Shown: positions 1-6,850 of the stretch, piece by piece
How positions within the stretch are numbered: position 1 is the first letter of the stretch
Layout of the letters: every line of letters begins with the position of its first letter
NCBI GenBank assembly: GCA_002320485.1
Contig: DCKW01000119.1
Location: 1-10,705 of the forward strand
DNA length: 10,705 nt
Reading direction: 5' to 3'
From: Micavibrio sp. UBA1664
Lineage (GTDB): Bacteria > Pseudomonadota > Alphaproteobacteria > Micavibrionales > UBA1664
The notes under the pieces: model-generated
Told to the model about the DNA's origin: nothing
What the model saw: only the letters and a program-made list of their open reading frames with translations
Databases searched by the model: none
Translations under genes and position numbers: made by a program

Positions 1-718
1 TTTGCATGATCTTTTCGGCTTCCGCCAATTGCGACCGCGAATTTACCCCGCGCACTTCGTCCTCGTGCGCTATAACATAGGTGCAACGGACATCATCCGC
101 CTTAGCAATGGCCACAAGGTCGGTCAGATAATATTCACCTTGTGCGTTATCCGCGGATAATTGATCCAGCCAGGTAAATAAACGTTGATCGCGAATACAA
201 TAAATACCGGCATTACAAAGGCGGATGTCATGTTGATCGCGGGTGCAATCCTTATCCTCGACAATCGCCTCGACAGAATCTGTCTTACTGTCGACAATCA
301 GGCGACCATATCCTTGCGGATTATCAGGTTTAAATCCTAGAATCGCCATGCCCGTCGGTTGCGCCGCATGAAATAACTGCATCAGGGTTGGTTCAGTTAT
401 CAACGGACAATCGCCATATAAAATAAAAATCGCCCCATCAAAGGATTCAAAATGATGACGTGCGGCCTTCACAGCATCCCCCGTTCCAAGCTGCTGGGCC
501 TGTACAGCCGTTTTACATGGACTGACCGCTTTTTCAACGGGGGTCATATCGGGGGCGGTTACAACGCACACAGAATCGATCCCTGCCTCTTTGCATGTAT
601 CGACGACATGGGTAACAAGCGGCTTTCCCGCCAAAGGGTGTAAAACCTTGGGAAGCGAGGATTTCATACGGGTTCCCTTGCCTGCGGCAAGGATGATTGC
701 GGCCTTGTTATGATTCAT
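1..718 (-). CDS. glmU: GlmU, N-terminal uridylyltransferase part (partial)
   Basis: Bifunctional UDP-GlcNAc pyrophosphorylase / glucosamine-1-phosphate acetyltransferase. The visible N-terminal domain makes UDP-GlcNAc from GlcNAc-1-P and UTP in the cytoplasm, the precursor of peptidoglycan and lipid A. I translated 239 residues from the ATG at 718 to the window edge. The nucleotide-binding loop is at residues 10-27 (LAAGKGTRM then LPKVLH), QQLGTGDAV at 75-83, the metal-binding D103 in YGDCPL, GYGRLI at 136-141, E154 in VEDKDC, N169 in CNAGIYC, GEYYLTD at 194-200 and N226 in GVNSR; these fall almost exactly at the E. coli GlmU positions. The C-terminal left-handed beta-helix acetyltransferase domain would lie beyond the left edge, so its presence is assumed, not seen. 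No clear Shine-Dalgarno precedes the ATG. It is the last visible gene of the leftward unit, 86 nt after the DUF3108 gene. Confidence 0.95.
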   Translation of the reverse strand, partial: MNHNKAAIILAAGKGTRMKSSLPKVLHPLAGKPLVTHVVDTCKEAGIDSVCVVTAPDMTPVEKAVSPCKTAVQAQQLGTGDAVKAARHHFESFDGAIFILYGDCPLITEPTLMQLFHAAQPTGMAILGFKPDNPQGYGRLIVDSKTDSVEAIVEDKDCTRDQHDIRLCNAGIYCIRDQRLFTWLDQLSADNAQGEYYLTDLVAIAKADDVRCTYVIAHEDEVRGVNSRSQLAEAEKIMQ

Positions 719-737
719 ATTTGTAATTCTAAAGAGG

Positions 738-753
738 AAAAATGGCAAAGCCA
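738..753 (-). terminator. weak terminator-like hairpin between the DUF3108 gene and glmU
   Basis: Read on the minus strand, TGGC-TTT-GCCA is followed directly by five T residues (738-742). The 4-bp stem is short for an intrinsic terminator. It would at most attenuate transcription entering glmU, which starts 20 nt downstream. The rest of the 719-804 gap shows no gene. Confidence 0.2.
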
Positions 754-804
754 ATAGGGAAGCGGCTCACGCACTGTTACAGCCAGTTTCATACCTGCCA
801 TGTT

Positions 805-1590
805 TTACTGCACATTCTCCAGATGTAATAACATGGTGCCGTAACTGGTGCGGATCATCATACGCACCGGAATTGCGGGTGCATTGTCCTTCACTTTACC
901 GAACCACATGCGCGGCAATTGGCCTTTGGTTTTCGCCTGCTCCTGAATATTCATCCAGCCGCGTGGTTTTTCACGCCATTTTCCGGCAACAGGCACAATC
1001 TCGATTTCACAAATTTCCGCGCTACCATTGTAACGGTTATAATTATTTGCCTTTAATGTTTCCTCGCCTTTAGAGCGGAAAACAATATCGAAACGGCGCT
1101 TGCCGTCCATAACCTTTTGTGTTGTGGCGCAAGTCTGTCCGCGCATGGCATTCATTAAAGCCGTCAGCATATCAACGGGATTATCGGCGTACACCTCTTC
1201 GGGCGGCATTTTGTCTTCCAAAGGCTCCCCCGTTTTTTCCTCGGTAAAGGCGATTAATTTACCGTTTTTGTCAAATTTGAACGTGTTGGTTTTTGTTTCG
1301 TCACGCCATGTGTTGGCAAATTCGTGGCTTTGCGGAATAAGCCTGCCCTCGGCAATTCGCCCTGTTGTTTCAATCACGCCATTCCATGGTGCGAGGGTCG
1401 CCAACATACCTGCCGTATCCAGATCGGCATTGATGCCATATCCGGTTTCAGACAAATCGTAAACGGCATCGACAACGGCAACCCGAAACCCGCTGGCATA
1501 CAGGCCGTAAGTAACCTTTAGAGGTTGCGCCGTTTGTGCGGACGCTGTGGCCGGTAAAAGGAATAAAAATAAAATGTAGAATATCTTCAT
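805..1590 (-). CDS. DUF3108 domain-containing exported protein
   Basis: A 261-residue secreted protein. Residues 1-18 form a classical signal peptide: a Lys near the start, a run of F/L/I, then cleavage after ASA before QTAQ. The mature part begins LKVTYGLYASGF and continues as a beta-rich domain with the features of DUF3108, a periplasmic/envelope family common in Alphaproteobacteria whose biochemical role is not established: alternating hydrophobic strands, W..ETKTNTF near residue 95, DPV-like NPVDMLTALM near 138, and CATTQKVMDGKRRFDIVF near 155. The ATG lies 4 nt after the stop of the upstream FemAB-like gene, so the two are probably co-transcribed. GGAAG at 1605-1609 is the only candidate ribosome binding site, and it sits rather far away (14 nt). 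Family assignment is from resemblance and is fairly sure; function is unknown. Confidence 0.8.
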   Translation of the reverse strand: MKIFYILFLFLLPATASAQTAQPLKVTYGLYASGFRVAVVDAVYDLSETGYGINADLDTAGMLATLAPWNGVIETTGRIAEGRLIPQSHEFANTWRDETKTNTFKFDKNGKLIAFTEEKTGEPLEDKMPPEEVYADNPVDMLTALMNAMRGQTCATTQKVMDGKRRFDIVFRSKGEETLKANNYNRYNGSAEICEIEIVPVAGKWREKPRGWMNIQEQAKTKGQLPRMWFGKVKDNAPAIPVRMMIRTSYGTMLLHLENVQ

Positions 1591-1594
1591 ATGA

Positions 1595-2533
1595 TTAATA
1601 ATAACTTCCGATTAAGGCAACGGGGTGACCGCCCAAACCTTCCTTAAATTTACGAATTCCCTCTGTCTCCTCGTTATAGCCACCCAGATCAAATTCAATA
1701 ATATCATTGTCTTTCAATATTTTTATGGCTTCCCACAATAACAAATTATTGGCACCCATCGCCCGTCCGTAAGGCGTGGTCCATCCAACCTGATAGGTTG
1801 CGCCGTTACCATGTATAAACACCAATATCGAGGCAATAGTTTCATTATCTTCTAGGGCGTTCAGGATAAAGCATTCATTATGCATGGCTGCATATTTGCA
1901 AAGGGATGACAAAAATTTTGGCGATGCCCCCGCATAGCCACGTTGCATTCGATCCTTGATATAATGATCTAACAACGCTCCTAAAGACGCCAAATCTGTA
2001 TCTTTTTGAATGGAAATGTTCTTTTTTTCGGACTTATTGAGAATGTTCCGCCATTTTTGCTTTAAATTAACCCGAATTTTTGTCAAATCTGGTGATAAAT
2101 CGACCAAAAATGTATTATACGCTGATGAATTTTTAGATTTTTGCCAGTGATTAAATAAAATCAGGTTTTTTTTATCATAAATTTCAGGCATAAAGCGTCT
2201 TTTTCGACCCCATCGCGCCGGATATTTCCAATTCAATGAGGCTGCAAAAGCATTTATATGCGAAGGCTTGCCATATCCTTCAAACCATAGCGGACCACGG
2301 TCAATAGACATGCCATGTATCATCCCTTTAAAAAGGCTGACCTCTTGCATTTGGACAAGGCCGGCCTCGATTCCGTCAATCAGAATAATGCCATGGCGTA
2401 CAGATTGTTGCTTGGCTTCGCGCATGGCCTGCGCGTAGTAGTAAGATTGCAGCAATGTTGTGCGGGAGCATTTTAAAAGTGAGGCCGCCCATTCATTGCG
2501 ATCAACAGTCTTCCAGCGAATGACACAATTCAT
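1595..2533 (-). CDS. FemAB-like GNAT-fold aminoacyl/acyltransferase
   Basis: A 312-residue cytoplasmic protein with the layout of FemA/FemB/FemX-related transferases, which pass an amino acid from aminoacyl-tRNA to a peptidoglycan precursor or carry out related acyl transfers. Visible features are LLQSYYYAQAM near 27-37 (like the LxQSxxWxxxK start of the family), WRNILNKSEKKNISIQ at 161-176 (the basic R..i.ka.k.gi.i segment), YQVGWTTPYGRAMGANNLLLWEAI at 247-270, and FDLGGYNEE...GIRKFKEGLGG at 281-302, a strong family hallmark. There is no coiled-coil arm insertion of the kind seen in tRNA-using Fem proteins, so a BioF2-like (Acetyltransf_6) acyltransferase with another substrate is possible. 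The ATG abuts the pyruvate kinase stop with no intervening base, suggesting translational coupling. The middle of the gene (about 1980-2180) is clearly more AT-rich than its neighbours and holds long T/A runs. Confidence 0.75.
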   Translation of the reverse strand: MNCVIRWKTVDRNEWAASLLKCSRTTLLQSYYYAQAMREAKQQSVRHGIILIDGIEAGLVQMQEVSLFKGMIHGMSIDRGPLWFEGYGKPSHINAFAASLNWKYPARWGRKRRFMPEIYDKKNLILFNHWQKSKNSSAYNTFLVDLSPDLTKIRVNLKQKWRNILNKSEKKNISIQKDTDLASLGALLDHYIKDRMQRGYAGASPKFLSSLCKYAAMHNECFILNALEDNETIASILVFIHGNGATYQVGWTTPYGRAMGANNLLLWEAIKILKDNDIIEFDLGGYNEETEGIRKFKEGLGGHPVALIGSYY

Positions 2534-3967
2534 TTATTCGACTGTTGAAATATGCAGGATATTTGTTGATCCAACGGTTCCGAAAGGAACCCCAGCCGTA
2601 ATGACCAGACGGTCGCCGGCATTGGCATAATTGCTGGCCTTTGCAATTTCGCACGCACTGCTGACCATGGCACCGAAATTTTTCACATCACTCGTGACAA
2701 TCGGACGAACGCCATAGGATAAGGACAGCCGTCGTGCGATTGTCGTATTTTCGGTCAGGCATAAAATCGGCACGGTCGGACGGTGGCGCGCAGTGCGTAA
2801 AGCGGTCGAACCCGAGGTGGTATAATTGACGATCGCCTTTGCATCGACATCAATGGCAACTTGAAAGGCTGCCGCGGTAATGGAATCACCTGTATTCATA
2901 TTTTCGGTGGCGGGGTGATCGGCATCCATAATACGGCGGTATAAACCGTCCTTTTCCACAGATTGGGCGATACGATCCATCATTTTAACCGCTTCGACAG
3001 GATAGGCGCCTGCCGCCGTTTCAGCCGACAACATTACACAATCGGTTCCGTCATAAATGGCGGTGGCAACGTCCGAGGCCTCGGCCCGTGTGGGTTGCGG
3101 CGATTCAATCATGCTCTCCAGCATCTGTGTGGCCACAATCACAGGCTTTCCAAGCGTACGACAGGCACGGACAATTCGTTTTTGTGCGGCAGGCACATTT
3201 TCAGGGGGGATCTCGACGCCCAAGTCTCCGCGCGCCACCATAATGGCATCGGTCAGGGCCAGTATTTCATCGAGAAATTCCAAAGCGGATGGTTTTTCCA
3301 GTTTGACAATATGTTTGGCGCGGCCTGCAATCAAACGCTGACATTCTGCCACATCTTCAGGGCGCTGGACGAAGCTGTGGGCAATCCAGTCCGCCCCCAG
3401 ATCAAGCGCGGTTTCAAGATCGCGCAAATCTTTTTCCGTCAGGGCGGGGATGGGCAGAGTAACGTTCGGGACATTCACCCCTTTATTATTGGACAGAGCA
3501 ACGCCAGCCGCGACAGTGACAACCAGAAAATCATCACCTTTTTCCTTGATAATCACTCGCACCTTTCCGTCATCCATCAACAGGCGGTCGCCGACATTGA
3601 CGGTTGAAATAATCTCGGGATGCGGCAGTTGAACACGCGTTTCATCCCCCAGCTCATCGGACAGATCGAAACGTAATTCCATGCCTTCGGACAGGGCGAT
3701 TTTTTTGTCCCTGAATTTTCCGACACGAAGTTTCGGCCCTTGTAAATCGGCGACAATCCCGATGGGGCGGCCTGTTTCCTGCTCAATTTCGCGGATCATA
3801 TCAAACCGGCGTTTATGATCTTCTGGTGTTCCGTGCGAGAAATTCATTCTGACATTATCAACACCGGCCAAAACCAGTTTCATCAAAACATCTTTTGTAT
3901 CGGAAGAGGGACCGAGGGTTGCAAGTATTTTTGTGTGGCGATTGCGTTTTATGGTCATGACAATCAT
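2534..3967 (-). CDS. pyk: pyruvate kinase
   Basis: Glycolytic enzyme converting phosphoenolpyruvate and ADP to pyruvate and ATP in the cytosol. The 477 residues match the usual length. Motifs in order: TKILATLGPSS at 12-22, R40 and N42 in VRMNFSHG, DLQGPKLRVG at 74-83 before the B domain, the catalytic K222 and metal-binding E224 in IVKLEKPSAL, D248 in VARGDLGVEIPPE, ATQMLESMI at 279-287, PTRAEASDVATAIYDG at 292-307 and the C-terminal domain ending GVPFGTVGSTNILHI. KLEKPSAL in place of the commoner KIEN form is typical of alphaproteobacterial enzymes. Two in-frame ATGs occur, at 3967 and 3958; neither has a good Shine-Dalgarno and the protein homology begins after both, so the start could be nine bases shorter. 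First gene of the leftward unit; the next gene starts immediately after its stop. Confidence 0.96.
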   Translation of the reverse strand: MIVMTIKRNRHTKILATLGPSSDTKDVLMKLVLAGVDNVRMNFSHGTPEDHKRRFDMIREIEQETGRPIGIVADLQGPKLRVGKFRDKKIALSEGMELRFDLSDELGDETRVQLPHPEIISTVNVGDRLLMDDGKVRVIIKEKGDDFLVVTVAAGVALSNNKGVNVPNVTLPIPALTEKDLRDLETALDLGADWIAHSFVQRPEDVAECQRLIAGRAKHIVKLEKPSALEFLDEILALTDAIMVARGDLGVEIPPENVPAAQKRIVRACRTLGKPVIVATQMLESMIESPQPTRAEASDVATAIYDGTDCVMLSAETAAGAYPVEAVKMMDRIAQSVEKDGLYRRIMDADHPATENMNTGDSITAAAFQVAIDVDAKAIVNYTTSGSTALRTARHRPTVPILCLTENTTIARRLSLSYGVRPIVTSDVKNFGAMVSSACEIAKASNYANAGDRLVITAGVPFGTVGSTNILHISTVE

Positions 3968-4002
3968 TTTAATGATTTATAGGATAAGGTCACTAGGAAT
4001 AT

Positions 4003-4008
4003 TATAAT
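4003..4008 (+). promoter_or_regulatory. candidate -10 box for the thioesterase-rsmB-like unit
   Basis: A perfect TATAAT lies in the 62-bp divergent gap between pyk and the thioesterase gene. The expected -35 position 17 bp upstream (3980-3985) reads TAGGAT, which matches TTGACA at only three positions. Transcription would begin about 15 nt before the ATG at 4030. A TATAAA on the opposite strand (3981-3976) could serve pyk but would give almost no leader. Confidence 0.4.
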
Positions 4009-4029
4009 CCGCATGGTAAATATCTCCTC

Positions 4030-4593
4030 ATGAATTTATTGTTTCGGTTAATAACCCTTTGCATTTCGTATATATTCGAGCGACGGAAAATCGCACCACT
4101 CGATATATCGGAACTGCATTTTAGGGTGTGGCCGACTGATCTTGATGCCAATATCCATATGAATAACGGTCGTTATTTGTCGATTATGGATTTGGGACGC
4201 CTGGACCTTATTGTTCGTATGGGCATCATGAAAACGGTTTTGAAGGAAAAATGGATGCCTGTTTTAAGCGCGGCGACCATTCGCTATCGCTTACCCCTTC
4301 ATCCGTTTCAAAAATTTTCCCTGCAATCCCGTGTCATCTGGTGGGATGAAAAATGGTTTTATATGGAACAACGTTTTATTGTCAGCGGTGGAAAGACAGA
4401 CGGCGCAGTGGCGGCCATTGCCTTTGTGAAAGGAAGCTTTTATCGTAAGCGTCAGCGGCGCACGGTGCCGACATCCGAATTAATGTCATTAATGGGGTTA
4501 ACCGATGCAGACACGCCCGCGCAACCTTCATATATTGCCAGTTGGCAAACCGCCGAGAATGACATGCGCGATTTAACGAAGGAAGCCTTATGA
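4030..4593 (+). CDS. hotdog-fold acyl-CoA thioesterase, THEM6/4HBT_2-like
   Basis: A 187-residue protein of the 4-hydroxybenzoyl-CoA thioesterase-like group, predicted to hydrolyse an acyl-CoA thioester; the substrate cannot be told. The hallmark is at residues 30-50: HFRVWPTDLDANIHMNNG then RYL, with D37 (the usual catalytic acidic position) and HMNNG at 43-47, followed by the long hotdog helix (MDLGRLDLIVRMGI). Strands follow: MPVLSAATIRYRLPLHPF, FSLQSRVIWWDEKWFYMEQRFI, AAIAFVKGSFYRK. Residues 1-16 are hydrophobic and may be a short N-terminal membrane anchor, as in THEM6-type proteins. No AGGAG-like sequence precedes the ATG. The last four bases overlap the next gene (ATGA), so the two are translationally coupled. 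Confident in fold, less so in activity. Confidence 0.8.
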   Translation: MNLLFRLITLCISYIFERRKIAPLDISELHFRVWPTDLDANIHMNNGRYLSIMDLGRLDLIVRMGIMKTVLKEKWMPVLSAATIRYRLPLHPFQKFSLQSRVIWWDEKWFYMEQRFIVSGGKTDGAVAAIAFVKGSFYRKRQRRTVPTSELMSLMGLTDADTPAQPSYIASWQTAENDMRDLTKEAL

Positions 4594-5900
4594 CACCTGC
4601 CGCACGCTATCAGTCCACAATCGAACTGTGGGATAAAATTATGAACGGCCGCATCCCGATGGATAATATTTGCGGCGATTATTTTCGCATTCGCCGTTTT
4701 ATAGGGTCAAAGGATCGCTCGGATATTGCCGAACGGGTTTATAACATGATGCGGGCCTATGCCCGCTTGGGGTGGTGGTGTGATAAAACAGGCCTGCCTG
4801 ATACGGCGCGATCCCGTGTATTGCTAACAGCGATACTAATTGATCACAAATCAGCCGATCAAATCTCTACCCTGTTTAACGGCAATAAATATCATCCGGA
4901 TAATTTGTCGGATCTGGAAACAAAAACAGTTGAGAATATTGAAGGCGCAAATTTGGACGCTGAAGATATGCCGATTGCCATTCAAACCGAATGTCCCGAC
5001 CATGCTTTAGATAAATTACAGGATATTTTCGGTGACGAGTTTGAAACGGAAATGCGGGCGATGCTTGAATCGGCAACTCTGGATGTTCGTGTCAATACGA
5101 TCAAGGCGGACCGCAACACGGTGCAAACTATGTTACAAAAACAAGACATACACAGCGATCATACACCCTACAGCCCTGTCGGCTTACGCCTAAAATCCAA
5201 GGCGTATTTGTCACGTACAAAGCCTTTCTTGAAAGGGATGATCGAAATTCAGGACGAAGGATCGCAACTTCTGGCCCTTATTTGCGGGGCACGCCCGGGA
5301 ATGCAGGTTCTTGATTACTGTGCCGGCGGGGGTGGTAAAACCCTTGCGCTGGCCGCAGATATGCAGGGAAAAGGCCGCATCGTTGCCATGGATATTGAGG
5401 AGCGGCGTCTTGCCAAGGCCAAACCGCGCCTGACGAAAGCGGGCGTGCATAATGTCGAATTACGACCGATCATGGAGGACAAACACCGCAAATGGTTCAA
5501 ACGGCAAAAGGAAACTTTCGATGTTGTTTTAGTCGATGCGCCCTGTACCTCATCAGGGACGTGGCGACGCAATCCCGATTTACGGTGGAACCAATACGGC
5601 CCCTCTGCAGAGGAGATCGAAGCAATGCAGGCCGATATTCTGGAGCGTGTGTGGCCGACCGTTAAAAAAGGCGGGCGCCTGGTGTATGCCACATGTTCCC
5701 TATTCCGTTCCGAAAACGAAGATCAGGTTGAAACTTTCTTAAAAAATCATCCTGATTTCAAGGTGATTTCTGTCTCCCAAGCTTGGAAAGATGCAGGATT
5801 GGAAACCGATTCTCCTGTTACCGGTGATTATCTACGTCTTTCTCCCGCCCGTCATCAAACAGATGGCTTTTTCGCCGCTATTCTGGAAAGGGCGGAATAA
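4590..5900 (+). CDS. RsmB/NOP-family rRNA cytosine-C5 methyltransferase
   Basis: A 436-residue SAM-dependent RNA m5C methyltransferase of the RsmB/Nol1/Nop2/Sun family, which probably modifies 16S rRNA. Residues 1-150 form an N-terminal helical domain with FRIRRFIGSKDRSDIAERVY at 32-51, the form typical of alphaproteobacterial members. Then come QDEGSQL at 221-227, SAM-binding motif I DYCAGGGGKT at 242-251, the acidic MDIEERRLAKAK at 267-278, motif IV DAPCTSSGTWRRNPDLRW with C319, and motif VI VYATCSLFRSENEDQV with C369, the nucleophile; C319 aids release of the product. The C-terminus RLSPARHQTDGFFAAIL is also characteristic. Both catalytic cysteines are present, so it should be active. Which cytosine it modifies (position 967 in E. 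coli RsmB) cannot be read from sequence. It overlaps the thioesterase by 4 nt and ends one base before the next start. Confidence 0.92.
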   Translation: MTPAARYQSTIELWDKIMNGRIPMDNICGDYFRIRRFIGSKDRSDIAERVYNMMRAYARLGWWCDKTGLPDTARSRVLLTAILIDHKSADQISTLFNGNKYHPDNLSDLETKTVENIEGANLDAEDMPIAIQTECPDHALDKLQDIFGDEFETEMRAMLESATLDVRVNTIKADRNTVQTMLQKQDIHSDHTPYSPVGLRLKSKAYLSRTKPFLKGMIEIQDEGSQLLALICGARPGMQVLDYCAGGGGKTLALAADMQGKGRIVAMDIEERRLAKAKPRLTKAGVHNVELRPIMEDKHRKWFKRQKETFDVVLVDAPCTSSGTWRRNPDLRWNQYGPSAEEIEAMQADILERVWPTVKKGGRLVYATCSLFRSENEDQVETFLKNHPDFKVISVSQAWKDAGLETDSPVTGDYLRLSPARHQTDGFFAAILERAE

Positions 5901-5901
5901 C

Positions 5902-6609
5902 ATGCTATTAAGGCTATACGCTTGCATAATGGCATTGATGACTCTAACAGCGTGTGTTGACGGCACATTACCGTTTAACTTCCCTTTTGATGCCAAGCCG
6001 GTGATGAACAGGTTGAATAGTGATTTAAAAACTAGCGAAGTATACGTTGGCGATCCCGTATTCATTCGCATTTTCAAAGAGGAACATATATTGGAACTCT
6101 GGATGAAAAGTCAGGGTGCAAACCGTTATAAACTTGTAAAATCATATCCTATATGCCGTTGGTCGGGGCAACTGGGCCCGAAATATATTGAAGGTGACCG
6201 TCAGGCACCGGAAGGTTTTTATTCCACTAACCTTCTCAGTTTAAACCCGAATAGCCGTTATCATTTGTCATTTAATGTGAATTATCCGAATGAATATGAT
6301 CGCCAGTATGGGCGGACCGGATCGTTTATTATGGTGCATGGGGATTGTGTGAGCGAGGGATGCTATGCAATGACAGATCGCGGGATAGAGGAAATTTATA
6401 TTCTTGTCGAAAGTGCTTTAGGTGCCGGACAACAGGAAATCCCCGTCCATATTTTTCCGTTTCGAATGACGCCCGCCCGCATGATGTCGGTTGCAAATTC
6501 ACCGAATTACCCGTTTTGGAAAAATCTGCGGGAAGGTTATAATTACTTTGAATCGCGTGGCTATCCGCCGCGGTGGAACGTTAATTACGGAGAGTATGAT
6601 TTTTACTAG
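5902..6609 (+). CDS. YafK/DpaA-like L,D-transpeptidase-family lipoprotein
   Basis: A 235-residue exported protein with a YkuD-type catalytic motif, HGDCVSEGCYAMTD at residues 146-159. H146 and C154 are the expected catalytic pair, and the spacing is that of the YafK subgroup. E. coli YafK (DpaA/LdtF) releases Braun lipoprotein from peptidoglycan rather than forming 3-3 cross-links, so a peptidoglycan-editing role is inferred, with substrate unknown. Unlike a plain secreted enzyme, it starts with a lipoprotein signal: MLLRLYACIMALMTLTAC, lipobox LTAC with C18 as the lipidated residue. PVFIRIFKEEHILELWM at 52-68 begins the domain, and GDRQAPEGFYST at 98-109 is the familiar substrate-side strand. 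I chose the ATG at 5902 because it puts the signal peptide at the N-terminus and has GGGCGGA just upstream; a longer reading frame from 5791 would run through the end of the preceding gene. It starts 1 nt after the methyltransferase stop. Confidence 0.85.
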   Translation: MLLRLYACIMALMTLTACVDGTLPFNFPFDAKPVMNRLNSDLKTSEVYVGDPVFIRIFKEEHILELWMKSQGANRYKLVKSYPICRWSGQLGPKYIEGDRQAPEGFYSTNLLSLNPNSRYHLSFNVNYPNEYDRQYGRTGSFIMVHGDCVSEGCYAMTDRGIEEIYILVESALGAGQQEIPVHIFPFRMTPARMMSVANSPNYPFWKNLREGYNYFESRGYPPRWNVNYGEYDFY

Positions 6610-6624
6610 ATTTTTTCTCCGTCT

Positions 6625-6635
6625 TGCGATAAAAC
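6625..6635 (+). promoter_or_regulatory. possible extended -10 upstream of the tRNA-Trp fragment
   Basis: TTGCGATAAAAC carries a TGnGATAAA pattern 20 nt before the tRNA 5' end. No convincing -35 is seen; the closest, TTTACT near 6602, is 20 bp away. The tRNA may instead be read through from the upstream unit, since no terminator is visible after 6609 apart from a short T run without a stem. Confidence 0.25.
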
Positions 6636-6653
6636 AGCACAATCATCAGCAAT

Positions 6654-6696
6654 AGGGGTATAGCTCAGCTGGTAGAGCACAGGTCTCCAAAACCTC
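6654..6696 (+). tRNA. truncated tRNA-Trp (anticodon CCA), 5' part only
   Basis: The sequence reads as a clean tRNA 5' half: acceptor strand AGGGGTA (6654-6660), TA, D-arm GCTC-AGCTGGTA-GAGC (6663-6678), A, then the anticodon arm CAGGT-CTCCAAA-ACCT (6680-6695) with anticodon CCA at 6687-6689. Four of the five anticodon pairs form; the fifth would need G at 6696 but C is present, and homology to tRNA-Trp stops about here. No T-arm (TTCRA) and no matching 3' acceptor strand TACCCCT follow within the next 150 bp, so no functional tRNA can come from this copy. Bacteria need at least one tRNA-Trp gene, so an intact copy should exist elsewhere, possibly at the far end of an inserted element. Confidence 0.85.
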
Positions 6697-6701
6697 GGGT
6701 C
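6680..6701. other. putative integration junction (att-like site) in the tRNA-Trp anticodon arm
   Basis: The point where the tRNA sequence gives way to AT-rich DNA falls at the anticodon arm, a known crossover location for tyrosine-recombinase elements. The arm sequence GGTCTCCAAAACC is the natural candidate for the shared core. Integrase is not encoded in this window. The non-coding stretch that follows, to 6850, holds no gene; apart from the tandem repeat at 6812-6830 it contains only the small palindrome AATTG-TTG-CAATT near 6734. Deletion or decay of an older element would look the same. Confidence 0.5.
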
Positions 6702-6811
6702 ATTTTTTGATATACATTCAATAAAATCCTATTTAATTGTTGCAATTCAATAAGTTAATGAAGGCCTACGGCTTGTATTCATCTAGTAAATTTTAAAGGT
6801 TTTTGACTTAA

Positions 6812-6830
6812 GGTAACGCAGGGGTAACGC
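6812..6830. repeat. tandem GGTAACGC repeat, 11-bp period
   Basis: GGTAACGC occurs at 6812-6819 and again at 6823-6830, separated by AGG, so the two copies lie on the same helical face. Short direct repeats of this kind about 100 bp from the crossover are what arm-type binding sites of tyrosine integrases look like, which fits the adjacent tRNA junction. They might equally be bound by a regulator. Binding is inferred from layout only. Confidence 0.6.
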
Positions 6831-6850
6831 TAATGAATTAAATTATAGAT

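Noticed and set aside
452..643. Rightward 63-residue frame inside glmU
   Set aside because: Antisense shadow of GlmU, whose conserved motifs fully account for this DNA.
2963..3607. Rightward 214-residue frame opposite pyruvate kinase
   Set aside because: Long only because of the codon bias of pyk on the other strand; Cys/His/Gly-rich with no domain logic.
5791..5901. Longer N-terminal start (37 extra residues) for the transpeptidase-family lipoprotein
   Set aside because: It lies wholly within the end of the methyltransferase gene and would bury the lipoprotein signal; the ATG at 5902 gives a correct signal peptide and ribosome binding site.
6702..6850. Possible intron separating two halves of the tRNA-Trp gene
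   Set aside because: No T-arm or matching acceptor strand follows in the next 150 bp, bacterial tRNA introns sit in the anticodon loop, and the break is downstream of it.
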